From assembly GCF_002920635.1 (NCBI RefSeq), contig NZ_PQSR01000043.1:1-56144 (forward strand): 56,144 nucleotides of DNA. The letters run 5' to 3'. A model generated the notes under the pieces. The model searched no databases. It was not told where the DNA came from and saw only the letters and a list, made by a program, of their open reading frames with translations. This stretch comes from Streptomyces sp. Ru72 (lineage in GTDB: Bacteria > Actinomycetota > Actinomycetes > Streptomycetales > Streptomycetaceae). Shown piece after piece: positions 1 to 8,235 of the stretch (positions are counted from its first letter, which is position 1; each line of letters opens with the position of its first letter). The translations under genes and the position numbers were made by a program.

Positions 1-28
1 ACTCGGTACGCCGCCGGCAGGATGCGCA

Positions 29-60
29 CCGGCCCCGCACGCGTGAACGCACGGGGCCGG
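29..60. terminator. GC hairpin downstream of the MFS gene
   Basis: Nine-base arms CCGGCCCCG and CGGGGCCGG (29-37 and 52-60) can pair around a 14-base loop. The hairpin lies 15 bases beyond the stop codon of the leftward MFS gene, where an intrinsic terminator is expected. There is no T tract, as is common in Streptomyces. Confidence 0.6.
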
Positions 61-75
61 CGGGAAGACGCGGAC

Positions 76-1458
76 TCAGACGGTACGAGCGTCCGCGGCC
101 CGCGCCCCCGAGGGTTCGTCGTCCGCGGACTCGACCCGGGCAAGGTCGCGATCGCGTGTCTCCTTGGCGACACCGACGGCGATCAGGGTCAGGACGGCAG
201 CGGCGATCACGTACAGGGCGATCGGCGTCGAACTGCCGTAGTCGGACAGCAGCGCGGTCGCGATGAGCGGGGCCGGGGCGCCGGCCGCCACCGAGGCGAA
301 CTGGGCGCCGATGGACGCGCCCGAGTAGCGCATGCGGGTCGCGAACATCTCGGAGAAGAAGGCCGCCTGGGGCGCGTACATCGCCCCGTGCAGCACGAGA
401 CCGACGGTCACGGCAATGATCAGATTCCCGAACCCGCCGGTGTCGATGAGCGAGAAGAACGGGAACATCCACAGGCCGACCCCGGCCGCGCCCAGCAGAT
501 ACACGGGCCGGCGGCCGATCCGGTCCGACAGCGCGCCCCAGGCCGGGATGACCGCGAAGTGCACGGCGGAGCCGATGAGGACCGCGTTGAGGGCCGTCTG
601 CTTGGAGACGCCGGCCGACGTGGTGGCGTAGACGAGGATGAAGGCGGTGATCACGTAGTAGCTGATGTTCTCCGCCATGCGGGCGCCCATCGCGACCAGT
701 ATGTCCCGCCAGTGGTGACGCAGCACGGACACCAGCGGCAACTTCTCCGCACCGCCGTCAGAGGCCGCCTTGCGGGCCTCGGCCTGAGCCAACGCCTGCT
801 GGAACACGGGCGATTCATCGACGGAGAGACGAATCCACAAACCGACGATCACCAGTACACCGGACAGGAGGAACGGAATGCGCCAGCCCCAGGAGCCGAA
901 CGCGTCGTCCGAGAGCACGGCGGTCAGCAGCGACAGCACACCTGTGGCGAGCAACTGCCCGGCCGGCGCGCCGGTCTGCGGCCAGGAGGCCCAGAAGCCC
1001 CGCCGCCGCGCGTCGCCGTGTTCCGACACGAGCAGAACGGCGCCGCCCCACTCGCCGCCGAGCGCGAAGCCCTGCACCAGACGCAGCGTGGTGAGCAGGA
1101 CGGGCGCCGCGGTGCCGACGGTGGCGTGCGTGGGCAGCAGCCCGATGGCGAAGGTCGCCCCGCCCATCAGCAGCAGGCTCAGCACCAGCAGCTTCTTGCG
1201 CCCGAGCCGGTCGCCGTAGTGCCCGAACACCAGGGCCCCGAGCGGCCGGGCGGCGAACCCGACCGCGTAGGTCAGGAACGACAGAAGCGTGCCGACCAGC
1301 GGGTCGGAGCCGGGGAAGAAGAGCTTGTTGAAGACGAGCGCGGCGGCGGACCCGTAGAGGAAGAAGTCGTACCACTCGATGGTGGTGCCGATGAGGCTGG
1401 CGGCGACGATGCGACGGAGGTTCGCGGGGGGTGGGGGAGCGGTGGTTCCGGAGGCCAT
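76..1458 (-). CDS. MFS transporter, metabolite:H+ symporter (MHS) type
   Basis: Inner-membrane proton symporter of about 460 residues, the normal size for the MHS branch of the major facilitator superfamily, with about 12 hydrophobic segments. It opens with ASLIGTTIEWYDFFLYG, the TM1 signature of this branch, and has the loop 2-3 signature GHYGDRLGRKK followed by the ALGGEWGGAVLL segment. The second half repeats the motif as LSDRIGRRPVYLLG. The substrate is unknown; relatives carry small organic acids or aromatic acids. Start: the ATG at 1458 has GAGGAAG about 8 bases upstream, so it is preferred to the GTG nine bases before it, which would leave no spacing. The gene stands alone with a hairpin behind it. 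Its 5' end and leader are partly duplicated at 37186-37390. Confidence 0.9.
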   Translation of the reverse strand: MASGTTAPPPPANLRRIVAASLIGTTIEWYDFFLYGSAAALVFNKLFFPGSDPLVGTLLSFLTYAVGFAARPLGALVFGHYGDRLGRKKLLVLSLLLMGGATFAIGLLPTHATVGTAAPVLLTTLRLVQGFALGGEWGGAVLLVSEHGDARRRGFWASWPQTGAPAGQLLATGVLSLLTAVLSDDAFGSWGWRIPFLLSGVLVIVGLWIRLSVDESPVFQQALAQAEARKAASDGGAEKLPLVSVLRHHWRDILVAMGARMAENISYYVITAFILVYATTSAGVSKQTALNAVLIGSAVHFAVIPAWGALSDRIGRRPVYLLGAAGVGLWMFPFFSLIDTGGFGNLIIAVTVGLVLHGAMYAPQAAFFSEMFATRMRYSGASIGAQFASVAAGAPAPLIATALLSDYGSSTPIALYVIAAAVLTLIAVGVAKETRDRDLARVESADDEPSGARAADARTV

Positions 1459-1550
1459 GTGCGCCACTTCCTCGTGTGCGGTGGGGACGGGTACGTGTCG
1501 GCATACCGTAGAAACACGCAGGTCAGGCGCACATGTGGTGGGCCAACATA
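1370..1550 (-). repeat. Repeat copy A: MFS gene 5' end and leader
   Basis: The first 28 or so codons of the MFS gene plus about 90 bases of leader recur at about 37199-37390 with only scattered differences. Shared blocks include the ATTGAGTGGTACGAC-type TM1 region, the GAGGAAGTGGCGCACATGGC start region and a leader block near ACTATG..G.CCC.CCACAT. Because the leader is as well kept as the coding part, it probably holds the promoter. Confidence 0.75.
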
Positions 1551-1837
1551 GTTCGGGGCGCGGCTATGCGTCGGACCACCATGCCCGCTCGTGGACGGGC
1601 GGCCGAGAGGGTTGGAGAGGGGAGGAAATTAGTGCCGTCCGGGAAGCGTAGTTGGGGGGTGATTTGGTGGTGGCGTGCTGACTCCCGTGCTGGTTTGGTG
1701 CTGACTGAAATCCCACGTCATCACCCGTCTTCGTCGCTCCCGTGCTGACTTGGTGCTGACTACGCTCCGTAGAACTCGGGCATCGGGGGGCGGATCGGGC
1801 CCAGGGCTGCGCTGCGTGAGGGCAAGCCCAGACAGAC
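1551..1837. other. Intergenic region with a 24-base direct repeat
   Basis: No gene was recognised. Two copies of TCCCGTGCTGGTTTGGTGCTGACT-like sequence, split here as TCCCGTGCTG plus TTGGTGCTGACT, lie at 1683-1706 and 1738-1761; they differ at two positions and start 55 bases apart. Spaced repeats like these can be protein-binding sites, for example arm sites of an integrase, but there is no integrase gene here. They sit next to the debris that follows. Confidence 0.5.
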
Positions 1838-2554
1838 ATGAGTCTCGGCCGCCGTGACGGCGGTGATCGGCACAGCGTGACACCCGTGCAAGCATTTCTG
1901 CTGTGGCCGAATCGTCCGAGAAGCATCGAGGGCATCCTGGACACAGGCATAGCCCAGGAACATTCACTACTCAAGCCCGCACTGCACGAGCGGGCCTACA
2001 GCGTGCTGCCAGGCAGTACACCAGCGGACCGCAGCGGACACGGCACGCAGATGGCCGGGCTCGCCCTGTTCGGGGACTTCACTGCGGCCCTTGAGTCGAA
2101 AGGCCCAGTAGTCCTCAGCCACGGTCTGGAGTCCGTGAAGATCCTTGACGACAGCTACGCGCCGGCAAAGTCACCGCGGACCTGCGCAGAGACGACCACT
2201 CACGCTGTAGCGACCGCCGAAATCGGCAATGATGGTGTGCCGTCCGCCCGGGTCTTCTCGACGGCCGTCACCCGACAGTCCGGGGAAGGCGAGAACGGGG
2301 TCGATGGCACAGCAACCCTGTGGTCGGCCACCCTGGATGCTCTGGCGGCGGGCACGGACGTGACCGCGCGAGACCACCGCATCGATGTGATCGGCGCACC
2401 GGATCCGGAGGCGTCGCGGCTGATCATCGTCAGCGCGGGCAACGTCCGCGGTGCCTGTTCCCCATCAGATGCGTACCGAGGAAGGCACGCTGGATCCCCT
2501 GCTGCTCTCCGACCTGTCGCCAGTGCCGGCGGTCCTCGCGGTGCCAGGGCCTGA
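1838..2554 (+). pseudogene. S8 (subtilisin-like) peptidase, truncated remnant
   Basis: The translation keeps three of the four subtilase landmarks: the Asp block GILDTGI (D35), the His block GHGTQMAGLAL (H68) and the oxyanion-hole block LIIVSAGN (N202, near base 2441). The Ser block GTS never appears, because after SAGN the reading frame becomes low-complexity sequence and meets a transposase scrap. The protein therefore cannot be an active peptidase. No secretion signal is visible before the Asp block. The family is clear from the spacing of the motifs; the original substrate is unknown. Confidence 0.7.
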
Positions 2555-2623
2555 CCTCGACGCGGGCCCAGTCGAAGATGCGCCGGCCGTGCGCCCGCGT
2601 CGCAAGAACGGCGCTTCCACTTC

Positions 2624-2765
2624 TGCGCTGCGCTACCTCTCGGATGCGCCACTGCGCCGGCGGGTGACGGCGGCAACCAACAAGGTGGAGTCGTTCAACC
2701 GGTTCTCCCAGTGGATCGGCTTCGGCAACCGCGGCGCCATCACGCCGTCGGCCTCGACCAGGCCG
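2624..2765 (+). pseudogene. Tn3-family transposase (TnpA) C-terminal scrap
   Basis: About 45 codons translate to LRYLSDAPLRRRVTAATNK followed by VESFNRFSQWIGFGNRGAI, which matches the conserved near-C-terminal stretch of Tn3-family TnpA. Neither side continues the family: the left joins the S8 peptidase remnant and the right runs into the terminator of the multicopper oxidase gene. With the res-like site and resolvase remnant at 5519-6507 it suggests a decayed Tn3-type element. Confidence 0.7.
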
Positions 2766-2843
2766 CCTGACGGTGACGTGCCTTCAGCGACGCAGGATGC
2801 TGACGCCTCCCTGCCCAGGATCGGGGTGTCCTCGCATCCTGAG

Positions 2844-2869
2844 CCTCCGGCGCCCGCCGGCGCCGGAGG
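2844..2869. terminator. Terminator of the multicopper oxidase gene
   Basis: Perfect ten-base arms CCTCCGGCGC and GCGCCGGAGG around a six-base loop. The hairpin begins six bases after the stop codon of the leftward multicopper oxidase gene. Confidence 0.75.
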
Positions 2870-2874
2870 GTTGG

Positions 2875-4587
2875 TCATCCAGCAGCGATGACGTTCAGGT
2901 AGCCCATCATTCCGGTGTCCTCGTGTCCGGTGATGTGGCAGTGGAAGAACCATTTCCCGGTGAAGTCGGTGAAGCGGATCCGGATCACCACTTTTCCGGG
3001 CTTTCCGTTGACTGCGTGGGGGACGCTCACGACGTCCATGTAGTCGGCACGGGGCTGGGCGACGCCGTTCACGCTGAGGACCTGGAACGGCGCGACGTGG
3101 AGATGGAACGGATGATTCTGGTGAGCCTTGTTCGTGAGCGTCCATTCTTCGACCGTTCCGAGGGTGGCCGGTTCCGCGAAAGTCGGCTTCGTGTGGTCGA
3201 ACAGCTTGCCGTTGATCCAGAAGTGGTTGCCGGCGTCGTCGTTCAGGACGATGCTTCGGGATCGGGCGATGGGTTCTTTGGACAGATCGGGGTGGGATCC
3301 GGGAAGCGGCCCGGCGATCTGGGGCGAGGTGGCCATGCCGGCCCGTCCTGCGGTGGCAGCCGGCCCCGCATTCCCGCTGTCCTTCTGGACGTTGACCTTC
3401 ATGAGGGGGGTGTCGGGGTATTCGTCGCCGGCACCGTTGAAGGGGTCGGGCCCGGTCTTGTGGGCGAGGGTTCTGAGCCAGGTCGATCCGGTGGCTCCAG
3501 CGGTCACCAGAACGTCGAAGCGTCTGCCGGGCGGCATCAGAAGGTGTTTGGCCCGGGCCGGCGCCGCGGCGGGAATCCCGTCCTGGTTGACCACGGTGAA
3601 GGTGCCGCCGTCGAGCTGGAGGTCGTAGGCGATGGCGTAGTCTTCGTTGGCGATGCGCCACAACTGGGTTTCCCCGGCCTTCATGGTCAGCGTGGGCTGG
3701 TATTGGCCGTTGACCAGCCGGACCGTCGGCTCTGCGGGCTCGAGGACCCCGTCGGGGTAGACGATCGAGCTGGATGAGCTGATCTGGGTGTCCTTGAGCG
3801 CCAAGGTGTGAGCGGTGATCCCGCGGTAGGCCGGTGGCAGAGTTTCGCGGCTGTCCCCGACGATGATGGTTCCCGACAGCCCCGCCCCGATCTGGCTCTC
3901 AGTTCCATTGCAGCGAACGTTCGCGGGTGCGGGGCTCTTCGCGGGTGCGGGGCTCATCGTCATCCCCGGCATCGGACGGCCGTTCCCGTCGCACATCTCG
4001 TGGTCGTGGTACCAGTACGTTCCGGGTTCCTGGTTGGCGGGAATGTCGAGGTGGTAGGTCTGAATCTGCCCCGGCTTAACGGACAGGTCGATGTTGTCCG
4101 CGCTTCCCTCCGGGGACAGGTGCATCCCGTGGTAGTGCAGGTTGGTTGACGTGCCGAGATGATTGGCCAGTTTCAAGGTGACGCGCTGGCCTGGAACCAC
4201 ATGGAGGGTCGGCCCGACGAGACTTCCGTTGTAGGTCTCCGCGAGGACCTTCTTGCCCGAGATCATCACCTCTTGCTGAACCGCCGTCAGCTGGACGTTG
4301 AGATCCTTCGGGGTCGCCCGGTTTAGGTCGGGCGGTTCCACCAGCGCAGCGCCGGGAATCATGCCGGCCGCCTGCTCTTTGGTCGTCCGCAGCAACTCTC
4401 CCTTGGGCGGCGCGGGCGGCAGTCCGGTAAACGCCGGATCTGGCGCTCCGGTAGCCGCCGAGTGCGAGTGTGAGTGCGGCTCTGCGCTCTGGCAGCCTGC
4501 GAGGCAGACGGACAAGAGAGCGGCCCCGACAGCGACTGCTCTGAGGCGGGTGACGCGCGATCGAGGCGCGGTCGAACGTGCGGACAA
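2875..4587 (-). CDS. Multicopper oxidase, lipoprotein (CueO/CotA/bilirubin-oxidase-like)
   Basis: Three-cupredoxin-domain oxidase of 570 residues that couples one-electron oxidations to reduction of O2 to water; likely substrates are Cu(I), other metals or phenolics. All copper-site blocks are present: HYH (151-153), HDH (194-196), HPFHLH (492-497) and HCHITGHEDTGMM (549-561), giving Cys550 and a Met axial ligand at 560. The N-terminus has a hydrophobic stretch ending in lipobox LAGC (Cys32), so it should be anchored outside the membrane. A Met- and Pro-rich insert follows the HDH block, as in copper-tolerance oxidases. Start is TTG with GAGGAAAG a few bases upstream; no better start is seen before the signal. 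It is divergent from doxX and lies between Tn3-type remnants, so it may have been transposon cargo. Confidence 0.93.
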   Translation of the reverse strand: MSARSTAPRSRVTRLRAVAVGAALLSVCLAGCQSAEPHSHSHSAATGAPDPAFTGLPPAPPKGELLRTTKEQAAGMIPGAALVEPPDLNRATPKDLNVQLTAVQQEVMISGKKVLAETYNGSLVGPTLHVVPGQRVTLKLANHLGTSTNLHYHGMHLSPEGSADNIDLSVKPGQIQTYHLDIPANQEPGTYWYHDHEMCDGNGRPMPGMTMSPAPAKSPAPANVRCNGTESQIGAGLSGTIIVGDSRETLPPAYRGITAHTLALKDTQISSSSSIVYPDGVLEPAEPTVRLVNGQYQPTLTMKAGETQLWRIANEDYAIAYDLQLDGGTFTVVNQDGIPAAAPARAKHLLMPPGRRFDVLVTAGATGSTWLRTLAHKTGPDPFNGAGDEYPDTPLMKVNVQKDSGNAGPAATAGRAGMATSPQIAGPLPGSHPDLSKEPIARSRSIVLNDDAGNHFWINGKLFDHTKPTFAEPATLGTVEEWTLTNKAHQNHPFHLHVAPFQVLSVNGVAQPRADYMDVVSVPHAVNGKPGKVVIRIRFTDFTGKWFFHCHITGHEDTGMMGYLNVIAAG

Positions 4588-4838
4588 AGGCTTTCCTCAC
4601 TCGGCGGCGGAGCAGATGCGCTCCTCCTGAACGGGAAGAACATTGAGACCCCGAATCGGGCGCCTGGCCTTCGTGGCGTTGGCCCTTCCTGACCGTGGCC
4701 TTCCCAGGGGTTCTTTTGGGGAGTCCCCGGGGCTTGGAAGAAGGGCTGTAGGGCCCCTCATGGCGTGGTCGTCCTGGAGTCGGATTCAAGACTCGGACAG
4801 GAGACGGTGGAAAGGGATCCGACACCTGGCCGGAACCA

Positions 4839-4856
4839 CCCCGCCGATCGGCGGGG
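4839..4856. promoter_or_regulatory. GC palindrome in the MCO-doxX divergent gap
   Basis: Perfect 18-base palindrome CCCCGCCGATCGGCGGGG, 82 bases before the doxX start. The same core recurs at 28035-28054 (perfect) and 26408-26427 (one mismatch). It could be a protein-binding site or a terminator-like hairpin. Apart from this palindrome, nothing else was recognised in the gap 4588-4938. Confidence 0.5.
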
Positions 4857-4938
4857 ATGAAGCGGAAGATCGGCGGATGTCCCGCCGCCCCGTCACGCAT
4901 CGAAGCTGGAGTTGCACGAAGCGAAAGGAGCGACGGTC

Positions 4939-5406
4939 ATGCAGGTCGGATTGCTGGGGTTGCGGGTGTTCTTCGGGCTGGTTCTGGCCTCGCATGGGGC
5001 GCAGAAGCTGTTCGGGTGGTTCGGGGGCGACGGGGTTGAGGGGACCGCCGCGGCGTTCGAAACGATGGGGTTTCAGCCGGGGAGGCCCTTTGCGGTGATC
5101 GCGGGGCTGACTGAAATGGGTGGCGGGCTGCTGCTGGCCGCTGGTCTGGCGTTCCCGCTGGCCACGGCCATGGTCATCGGGGTGATGATCAATGCGGTCA
5201 ACGCCTCGTGGGGGTCCGGGTTCTACGAGGGGACCGAGACGCCGATGCTCTTCGCGGCCGTCGCCGTGGCGCTCGCCTTCACCGGGCCGGGGCGCTACGC
5301 ACTGGACGCTGGACGTCCCTGGCAGCGCACCGGCACACGGTGGGCGCTCGGGTCGGTCGGGCTCGGTGTGGTGACAGCCTTGCCGACCCTGCTGATCAAG
5401 GGCTAG
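4939..5406 (+). CDS. DoxX family membrane protein
   Basis: Small integral membrane protein of 155 residues with four hydrophobic helices, the usual DoxX size. It begins LLGLRVFFGLVLASHGAQKL, with the family's conserved AxHGAQKLFGWFGG element after TM1, and has a GG.LL.AG.. element in TM2. DoxX proteins are linked to thiosulfate:quinone oxidoreductase subunits and, in actinobacteria, to membrane complexes that handle oxidative or thiol stress; which role applies here is unknown. Start: the ATG at 4939 follows AAAGGAG with good spacing, so the in-frame ATG at 4912 is less likely. Confidence 0.88.
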   Translation: MQVGLLGLRVFFGLVLASHGAQKLFGWFGGDGVEGTAAAFETMGFQPGRPFAVIAGLTEMGGGLLLAAGLAFPLATAMVIGVMINAVNASWGSGFYEGTETPMLFAAVAVALAFTGPGRYALDAGRPWQRTGTRWALGSVGLGVVTALPTLLIKG

Positions 5407-5518
5407 ATCTTGGCCCCGGCCAGGTGGACCAGGGCGACAAGCACGATCACCGACGGCAGGTCGTCGACAGCGATCTTCGACCGAATCTCCACTGCTTCTG
5501 GCTCAGACCACCGCCACG
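5407..5518 (-). pseudogene. Short C-terminal coding scrap, unidentified
   Basis: On the minus strand an open frame ends at about 5404 with the residues EAVEIRSKIAVDDLPSVIV then a hydrophobic tail. It has no start codon and opens at a stop inside the res-like region. It looks like the end of a lost protein. The family was not recognised. Confidence 0.3.
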
Positions 5519-5637
5519 GACTGTTTCATAGGTCCTCGCTCGTGAAACACCCGGCCGCCCGGCGGTCCACCTGCGGCGACCATGTTTCATGAGTCGTTGC
5601 AAGCGACTGGACGTCTGAAACACCCTCATAAAACAGT
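5519..5637. other. res-like recombination site upstream of resolvase
   Basis: Repeated motifs TGTTTCA and TGAAACA are arranged in pairs: 5522-5528 with 5543-5549 (28 bases overall, the length of a classical resolvase subsite I), and 5583-5589 with 5616-5622. A further TGTTTTAT motif lies on the opposite strand at about 5627-5637. The region is about 120 bases long and sits directly before the serine resolvase reading frame, the usual place for a Tn3-type res site. Confidence 0.6.
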
Positions 5638-5639
5638 CT

Positions 5640-6507
5640 GTGCTTGGGAGCGACGACTTCAAGCGCGTGGAATCGCACGACTGCCCGATGTCCACCTGCG
5701 CCGCCCCATCGGGCTCCCCGTGCCGGACCGGCAAGAACAAGGTGGCCATCAAGTACCACACCGCCCGCTTCCGCCTCGTGCCCCAACTCGCCAAGGCCCT
5801 CAGCGTCCCGACCCCCGCCGTACGCAAGCCGGGCTCGGCGTGGACCGAACTGCCCCGGCCCGTGAGCGCCGGCGCCGAACCGGTCGGACACGTCCGCCTC
5901 GGCTAAGCCCGAGCCTCGACCACCCGTCAGTCCCTCGATGCACAACTCGACTCCCTCGCCGAAGCCGGGGTCACCCGGGTCTTCGCGGAGAAGATCTCCA
6001 CCCGCGCCACCAAGCGCCCCGAGTTGGAGGCCGCTGTGAAGCTCGCCGGGGAGATCCGCTCCTCCGGCATCGCCGTCACCCTCGTCGTGCACGAGCACGA
6101 GCACAAGCGCCTCGGCCGCGGCATCGAACTCGCCATGCTCGCCGAGGAACTGAAAGCGAGCGACGTCGGCCTGGAGTTCCTCACCGGAGAGCTGAAGGGC
6201 TCGCACGACCCGTCCGGCATCGTGTTCACCGTGCTCGCGGCCATGTCCGGCATGGAGCGCGAGTACATCCGCGACCGCACCCTGGAAGGCCACGAGTCCG
6301 CCCGCAAGCGCGGCAAGACCATCGGCGGCGCCGGGGTCACCGACGACGACATGTTGTCCATGGCCCTCCACATACGCGACCAGGAGATGAGCCTGCGCGA
6401 CATCGCCAAGCGCCTCGTCATCACCACCGGCGCCAAGAAAGGGGCACCACCCCTCGCCCGCCACCGTTATGCGGATGCTGCGCGAACACGACGAGCAGAC
6501 GACCTAA
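5640..6507 (+). pseudogene. Serine recombinase (Tn3-type resolvase), broken twice
   Basis: The frame encodes an N-terminal Cys-rich, zinc-finger-like part (C..TCAAPSGSPC) and then the resolvase domain: HVRLG-stop-ARASTTRQSLDAQLDSL, FAEKISTRATKRPEL, GMEREYIRDRTLEG, and a C-terminal helix-turn-helix. First lesion: TAA at 5904-5906 replaces the Tyr of the catalytic Y-A-R-x-S-T block, so the domain is cut just before the active-site Ser. Second lesion: one extra G in the AAAGGGG run near 6440 shifts the frame. Removing it restores HHPSPATVMRMLREHDEQTT and a stop at 6505-6507, the expected end. Both lesions make functional protein very unlikely. Confidence 0.85.
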
Positions 6508-6709
6508 GCTCTTAAGATCATCCCGTTGCCCCTTTGACGCGTATCTTGGTCACATCCCATGAAGGGACCCGGCGTGCTCGGCGCCACCCCGGAGCAGCCC
6601 ATCGGGCCGTTCGGTCCCTGGCCCAACGCCGGCAACGAGGACGAGAACGACGAGGACCAGGGTGAGCCCGACCAGGACGGACCTCAGCTGGGCGCGTGAT
6701 GCTGGGGGC

Positions 6710-7240
6710 ATGGGCCGCATCCGCTTCTGCGCCTCCTGCGGAGTCCGATTGCCGAGGAACGCTTCGCCGCGTCGCCGGTACTGCGACGACGTGTGCCGGG
6801 CCCAGGGATACCGGGCACGCAAGACCTTCGACCGGATCATGGGGCTTGCGCTGATGCTCGCCGAGGCCGAATGGAACGACGACACGGGCGTTATCCGATT
6901 GCTGACCTGCCCGGAGTGCGGGCGGATCACCTTCGCTGGCGGCGGGCGGCGCCGGGACGCCATGTACTGCTCCGGTCGCTGCACACAACCCGCCGGTCAT
7001 CGAGCCGACGACGTACCGGAAGCGCCGCTCAATCACCGGCAACAGCGGCTCGATACGCTCCCACAGCCCATCGTCAACCTCCCACGGCTTGCGCCCACCA
7101 CGAGTATCGGTCGCAACCACCCCCTCCAGGTCGCATCAACACGAACTGACGCACCGTCATTCCTGAGCCCAAGGGACGTCATTCTGATTCCAGTCCTTAG
7201 ACTGGGACAGGGCCACCGCGCACCTCCCGGGTTGAACTAG
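6710..7240 (+). CDS. Zinc-ribbon protein with chimeric C-terminus
   Basis: The first 95 residues or so form two zinc-ribbon-like modules: FCASCG..YCDDVC and LTCPECG..MYCSGRC. This is a small actinobacterial type often found near mobile elements. After about base 6995 the frame reads through the antisense of an IS5-type transposase scrap, so the C-terminal 80 residues are not original. The ATG at 6710 is preferred to the in-frame start at 6662 because similarity to zinc ribbons starts there. It may bind nucleic acid; the function is unknown and it may be a truncated gene. Confidence 0.5.
   Translation: MGRIRFCASCGVRLPRNASPRRRYCDDVCRAQGYRARKTFDRIMGLALMLAEAEWNDDTGVIRLLTCPECGRITFAGGGRRRDAMYCSGRCTQPAGHRADDVPEAPLNHRQQRLDTLPQPIVNLPRLAPTTSIGRNHPLQVASTRTDAPSFLSPRDVILIPVLRLGQGHRAPPGLN
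7007..7120 (-). pseudogene. IS5-family transposase N-terminal scrap
   Basis: About 38 codons on the minus strand read KPWEVDDGLWERIEPLLPV then ERRFRY, the N-terminal block of IS5-group (IS1647/IS112-like) transposases. The rest of the transposase is missing. The scrap is fused to the 3' end of the zinc-ribbon gene. Confidence 0.7.
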
Positions 7241-7263
7241 CCGTTCACCAAGGAGAGTTGCAG

Positions 7264-7377
7264 GTGGCCTGCCTGCTGGGCAGGGAGCGAATCCCCAACA
7301 GCACACGCCCGCGGGCGTACGCCCTAGCCGTGATCGGCTACACCACCAAGCGGGACGCCACCCGGGCCTGCCCGTAG
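7264..7377 (+). CDS. Short open reading frame, 37 residues
   Basis: GTG start preceded by AAGGAG at a workable distance. The product begins VACLLGRERIPNSTRPRAY and has no recognised family. It could be a small protein or the edge of a lost gene; the neighbouring debris favours the latter. Confidence 0.25.
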   Translation: MACLLGRERIPNSTRPRAYALAVIGYTTKRDATRACP

Positions 7378-7436
7378 ACAAGGAGTGTCAAGAAATCGGG
7401 TGACCGCAGCCAGGCGGTGCCGGTCGCGATTCCGTG

Positions 7437-7937
7437 TCATACGAACATGGCCACCATACTGATGATCATGATTGCTGTGCCCGATTCCCGGTAAACCCGA
7501 GCCAGGGGGGCGGACGGCGTGGCCTTGGGAGCCGTCGGAACCAAGGGACGATCCGACAGCTGCCGGAACATGATCTCGGCCGCTCGGGCGGTCACCCAGA
7601 CAACGACGGTCAGGATGGCCGGTCCAGCTGCCATGCCGGCGGGCATGTGCGTGGGGGAAACACCGGCGTGGCCCGCCATCAGCGCCATGAGCAGTGCCAT
7701 CGCGGCCAGGTCGATCACCTCGGTGCGGACCCGCCGATCGAGGCACGCCCGAATGGCGCTCCACAGACCGGCGGCTACGACGGCCCAGACCCCTGAAGAT
7801 GCCCGGTGACCTGTCATGAGCGCCATCCCGGCCAGTGCGAGCAGTTGCGGTCCCCAGCGATGCACCGGCCCGGGCAAGTGACCGATGAGGCAGAGAAGAG
7901 CCCCTGCCAGGCCAACCGTCAGCAATGTCTCACTCAT
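7437..7937 (-). CDS. Small His/Met-containing membrane protein (possibly DUF5134-like)
   Basis: About 166 residues with four or five hydrophobic helices. Helix regions include LLTVGLAGALLCLIGHLPG and a Met/His-rich stretch MALLMALMAGHAG..PTHMPAGM, which resembles small actinobacterial membrane proteins thought to handle copper. It lies downstream of the copper amine oxidase in the same orientation, 300 bases away, so a copper-supply role is conceivable but unproven. The ATG at 7937 is chosen because the upstream in-frame sequence is Pro/Arg-rich and looks non-coding. Confidence 0.6.
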   Translation of the reverse strand: MSETLLTVGLAGALLCLIGHLPGPVHRWGPQLLALAGMALMTGHRASSGVWAVVAAGLWSAIRACLDRRVRTEVIDLAAMALLMALMAGHAGVSPTHMPAGMAAGPAILTVVVWVTARAAEIMFRQLSDRPLVPTAPKATPSAPLARVYRESGTAIMIISMVAMFV

Positions 7938-8235
7938 GGTCGTCGTGGCCGTGGAAGCCGTGCGAGGCGGGTGGCGTTCGAGGGAACGCCGAGCGTCGGG
8001 ATGTGCGGTCGAAGTAGCCGACCGGTTTCCGACCAGCGCGGGCGGGGCTGGTGACGGCCGGGTCGAAGAGGTTTCCGGATCCGGTGGGCACCGGCACGGG
8101 CGCCGGGGGCATCCAGGCACCAGTACTCGGTCACCCTGAGCTGGGACATCACGGACGACGACCTGCCCGTCCACTGTGAAAAGCGGCCGGCCGGGCAGGT
8201 CGTCTGAAACTCGCCTTCAATGCACATCGTTCCGC

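Noticed and set aside
22..1551. Long open frame on the plus strand opposite the MFS gene
   Set aside because: Arg/Gly/His-rich translation with no known motif. The minus strand encodes a clear 12-helix transporter. Typical antisense shadow in high-GC DNA.
5526..6464. 312-codon open frame opposite the resolvase region
   Set aside because: Low-complexity Gly/Ala/Val translation and no motif; the plus strand carries clear resolvase blocks.
6509..6533. CTTAAGATCATCCCGTTGCCCC as a Tn3-type terminal repeat
   Set aside because: It has the TTAAG and GGGG ends seen in Tn3-type repeats, but I could not find a partner copy near the transposase scrap. Left as unproven.
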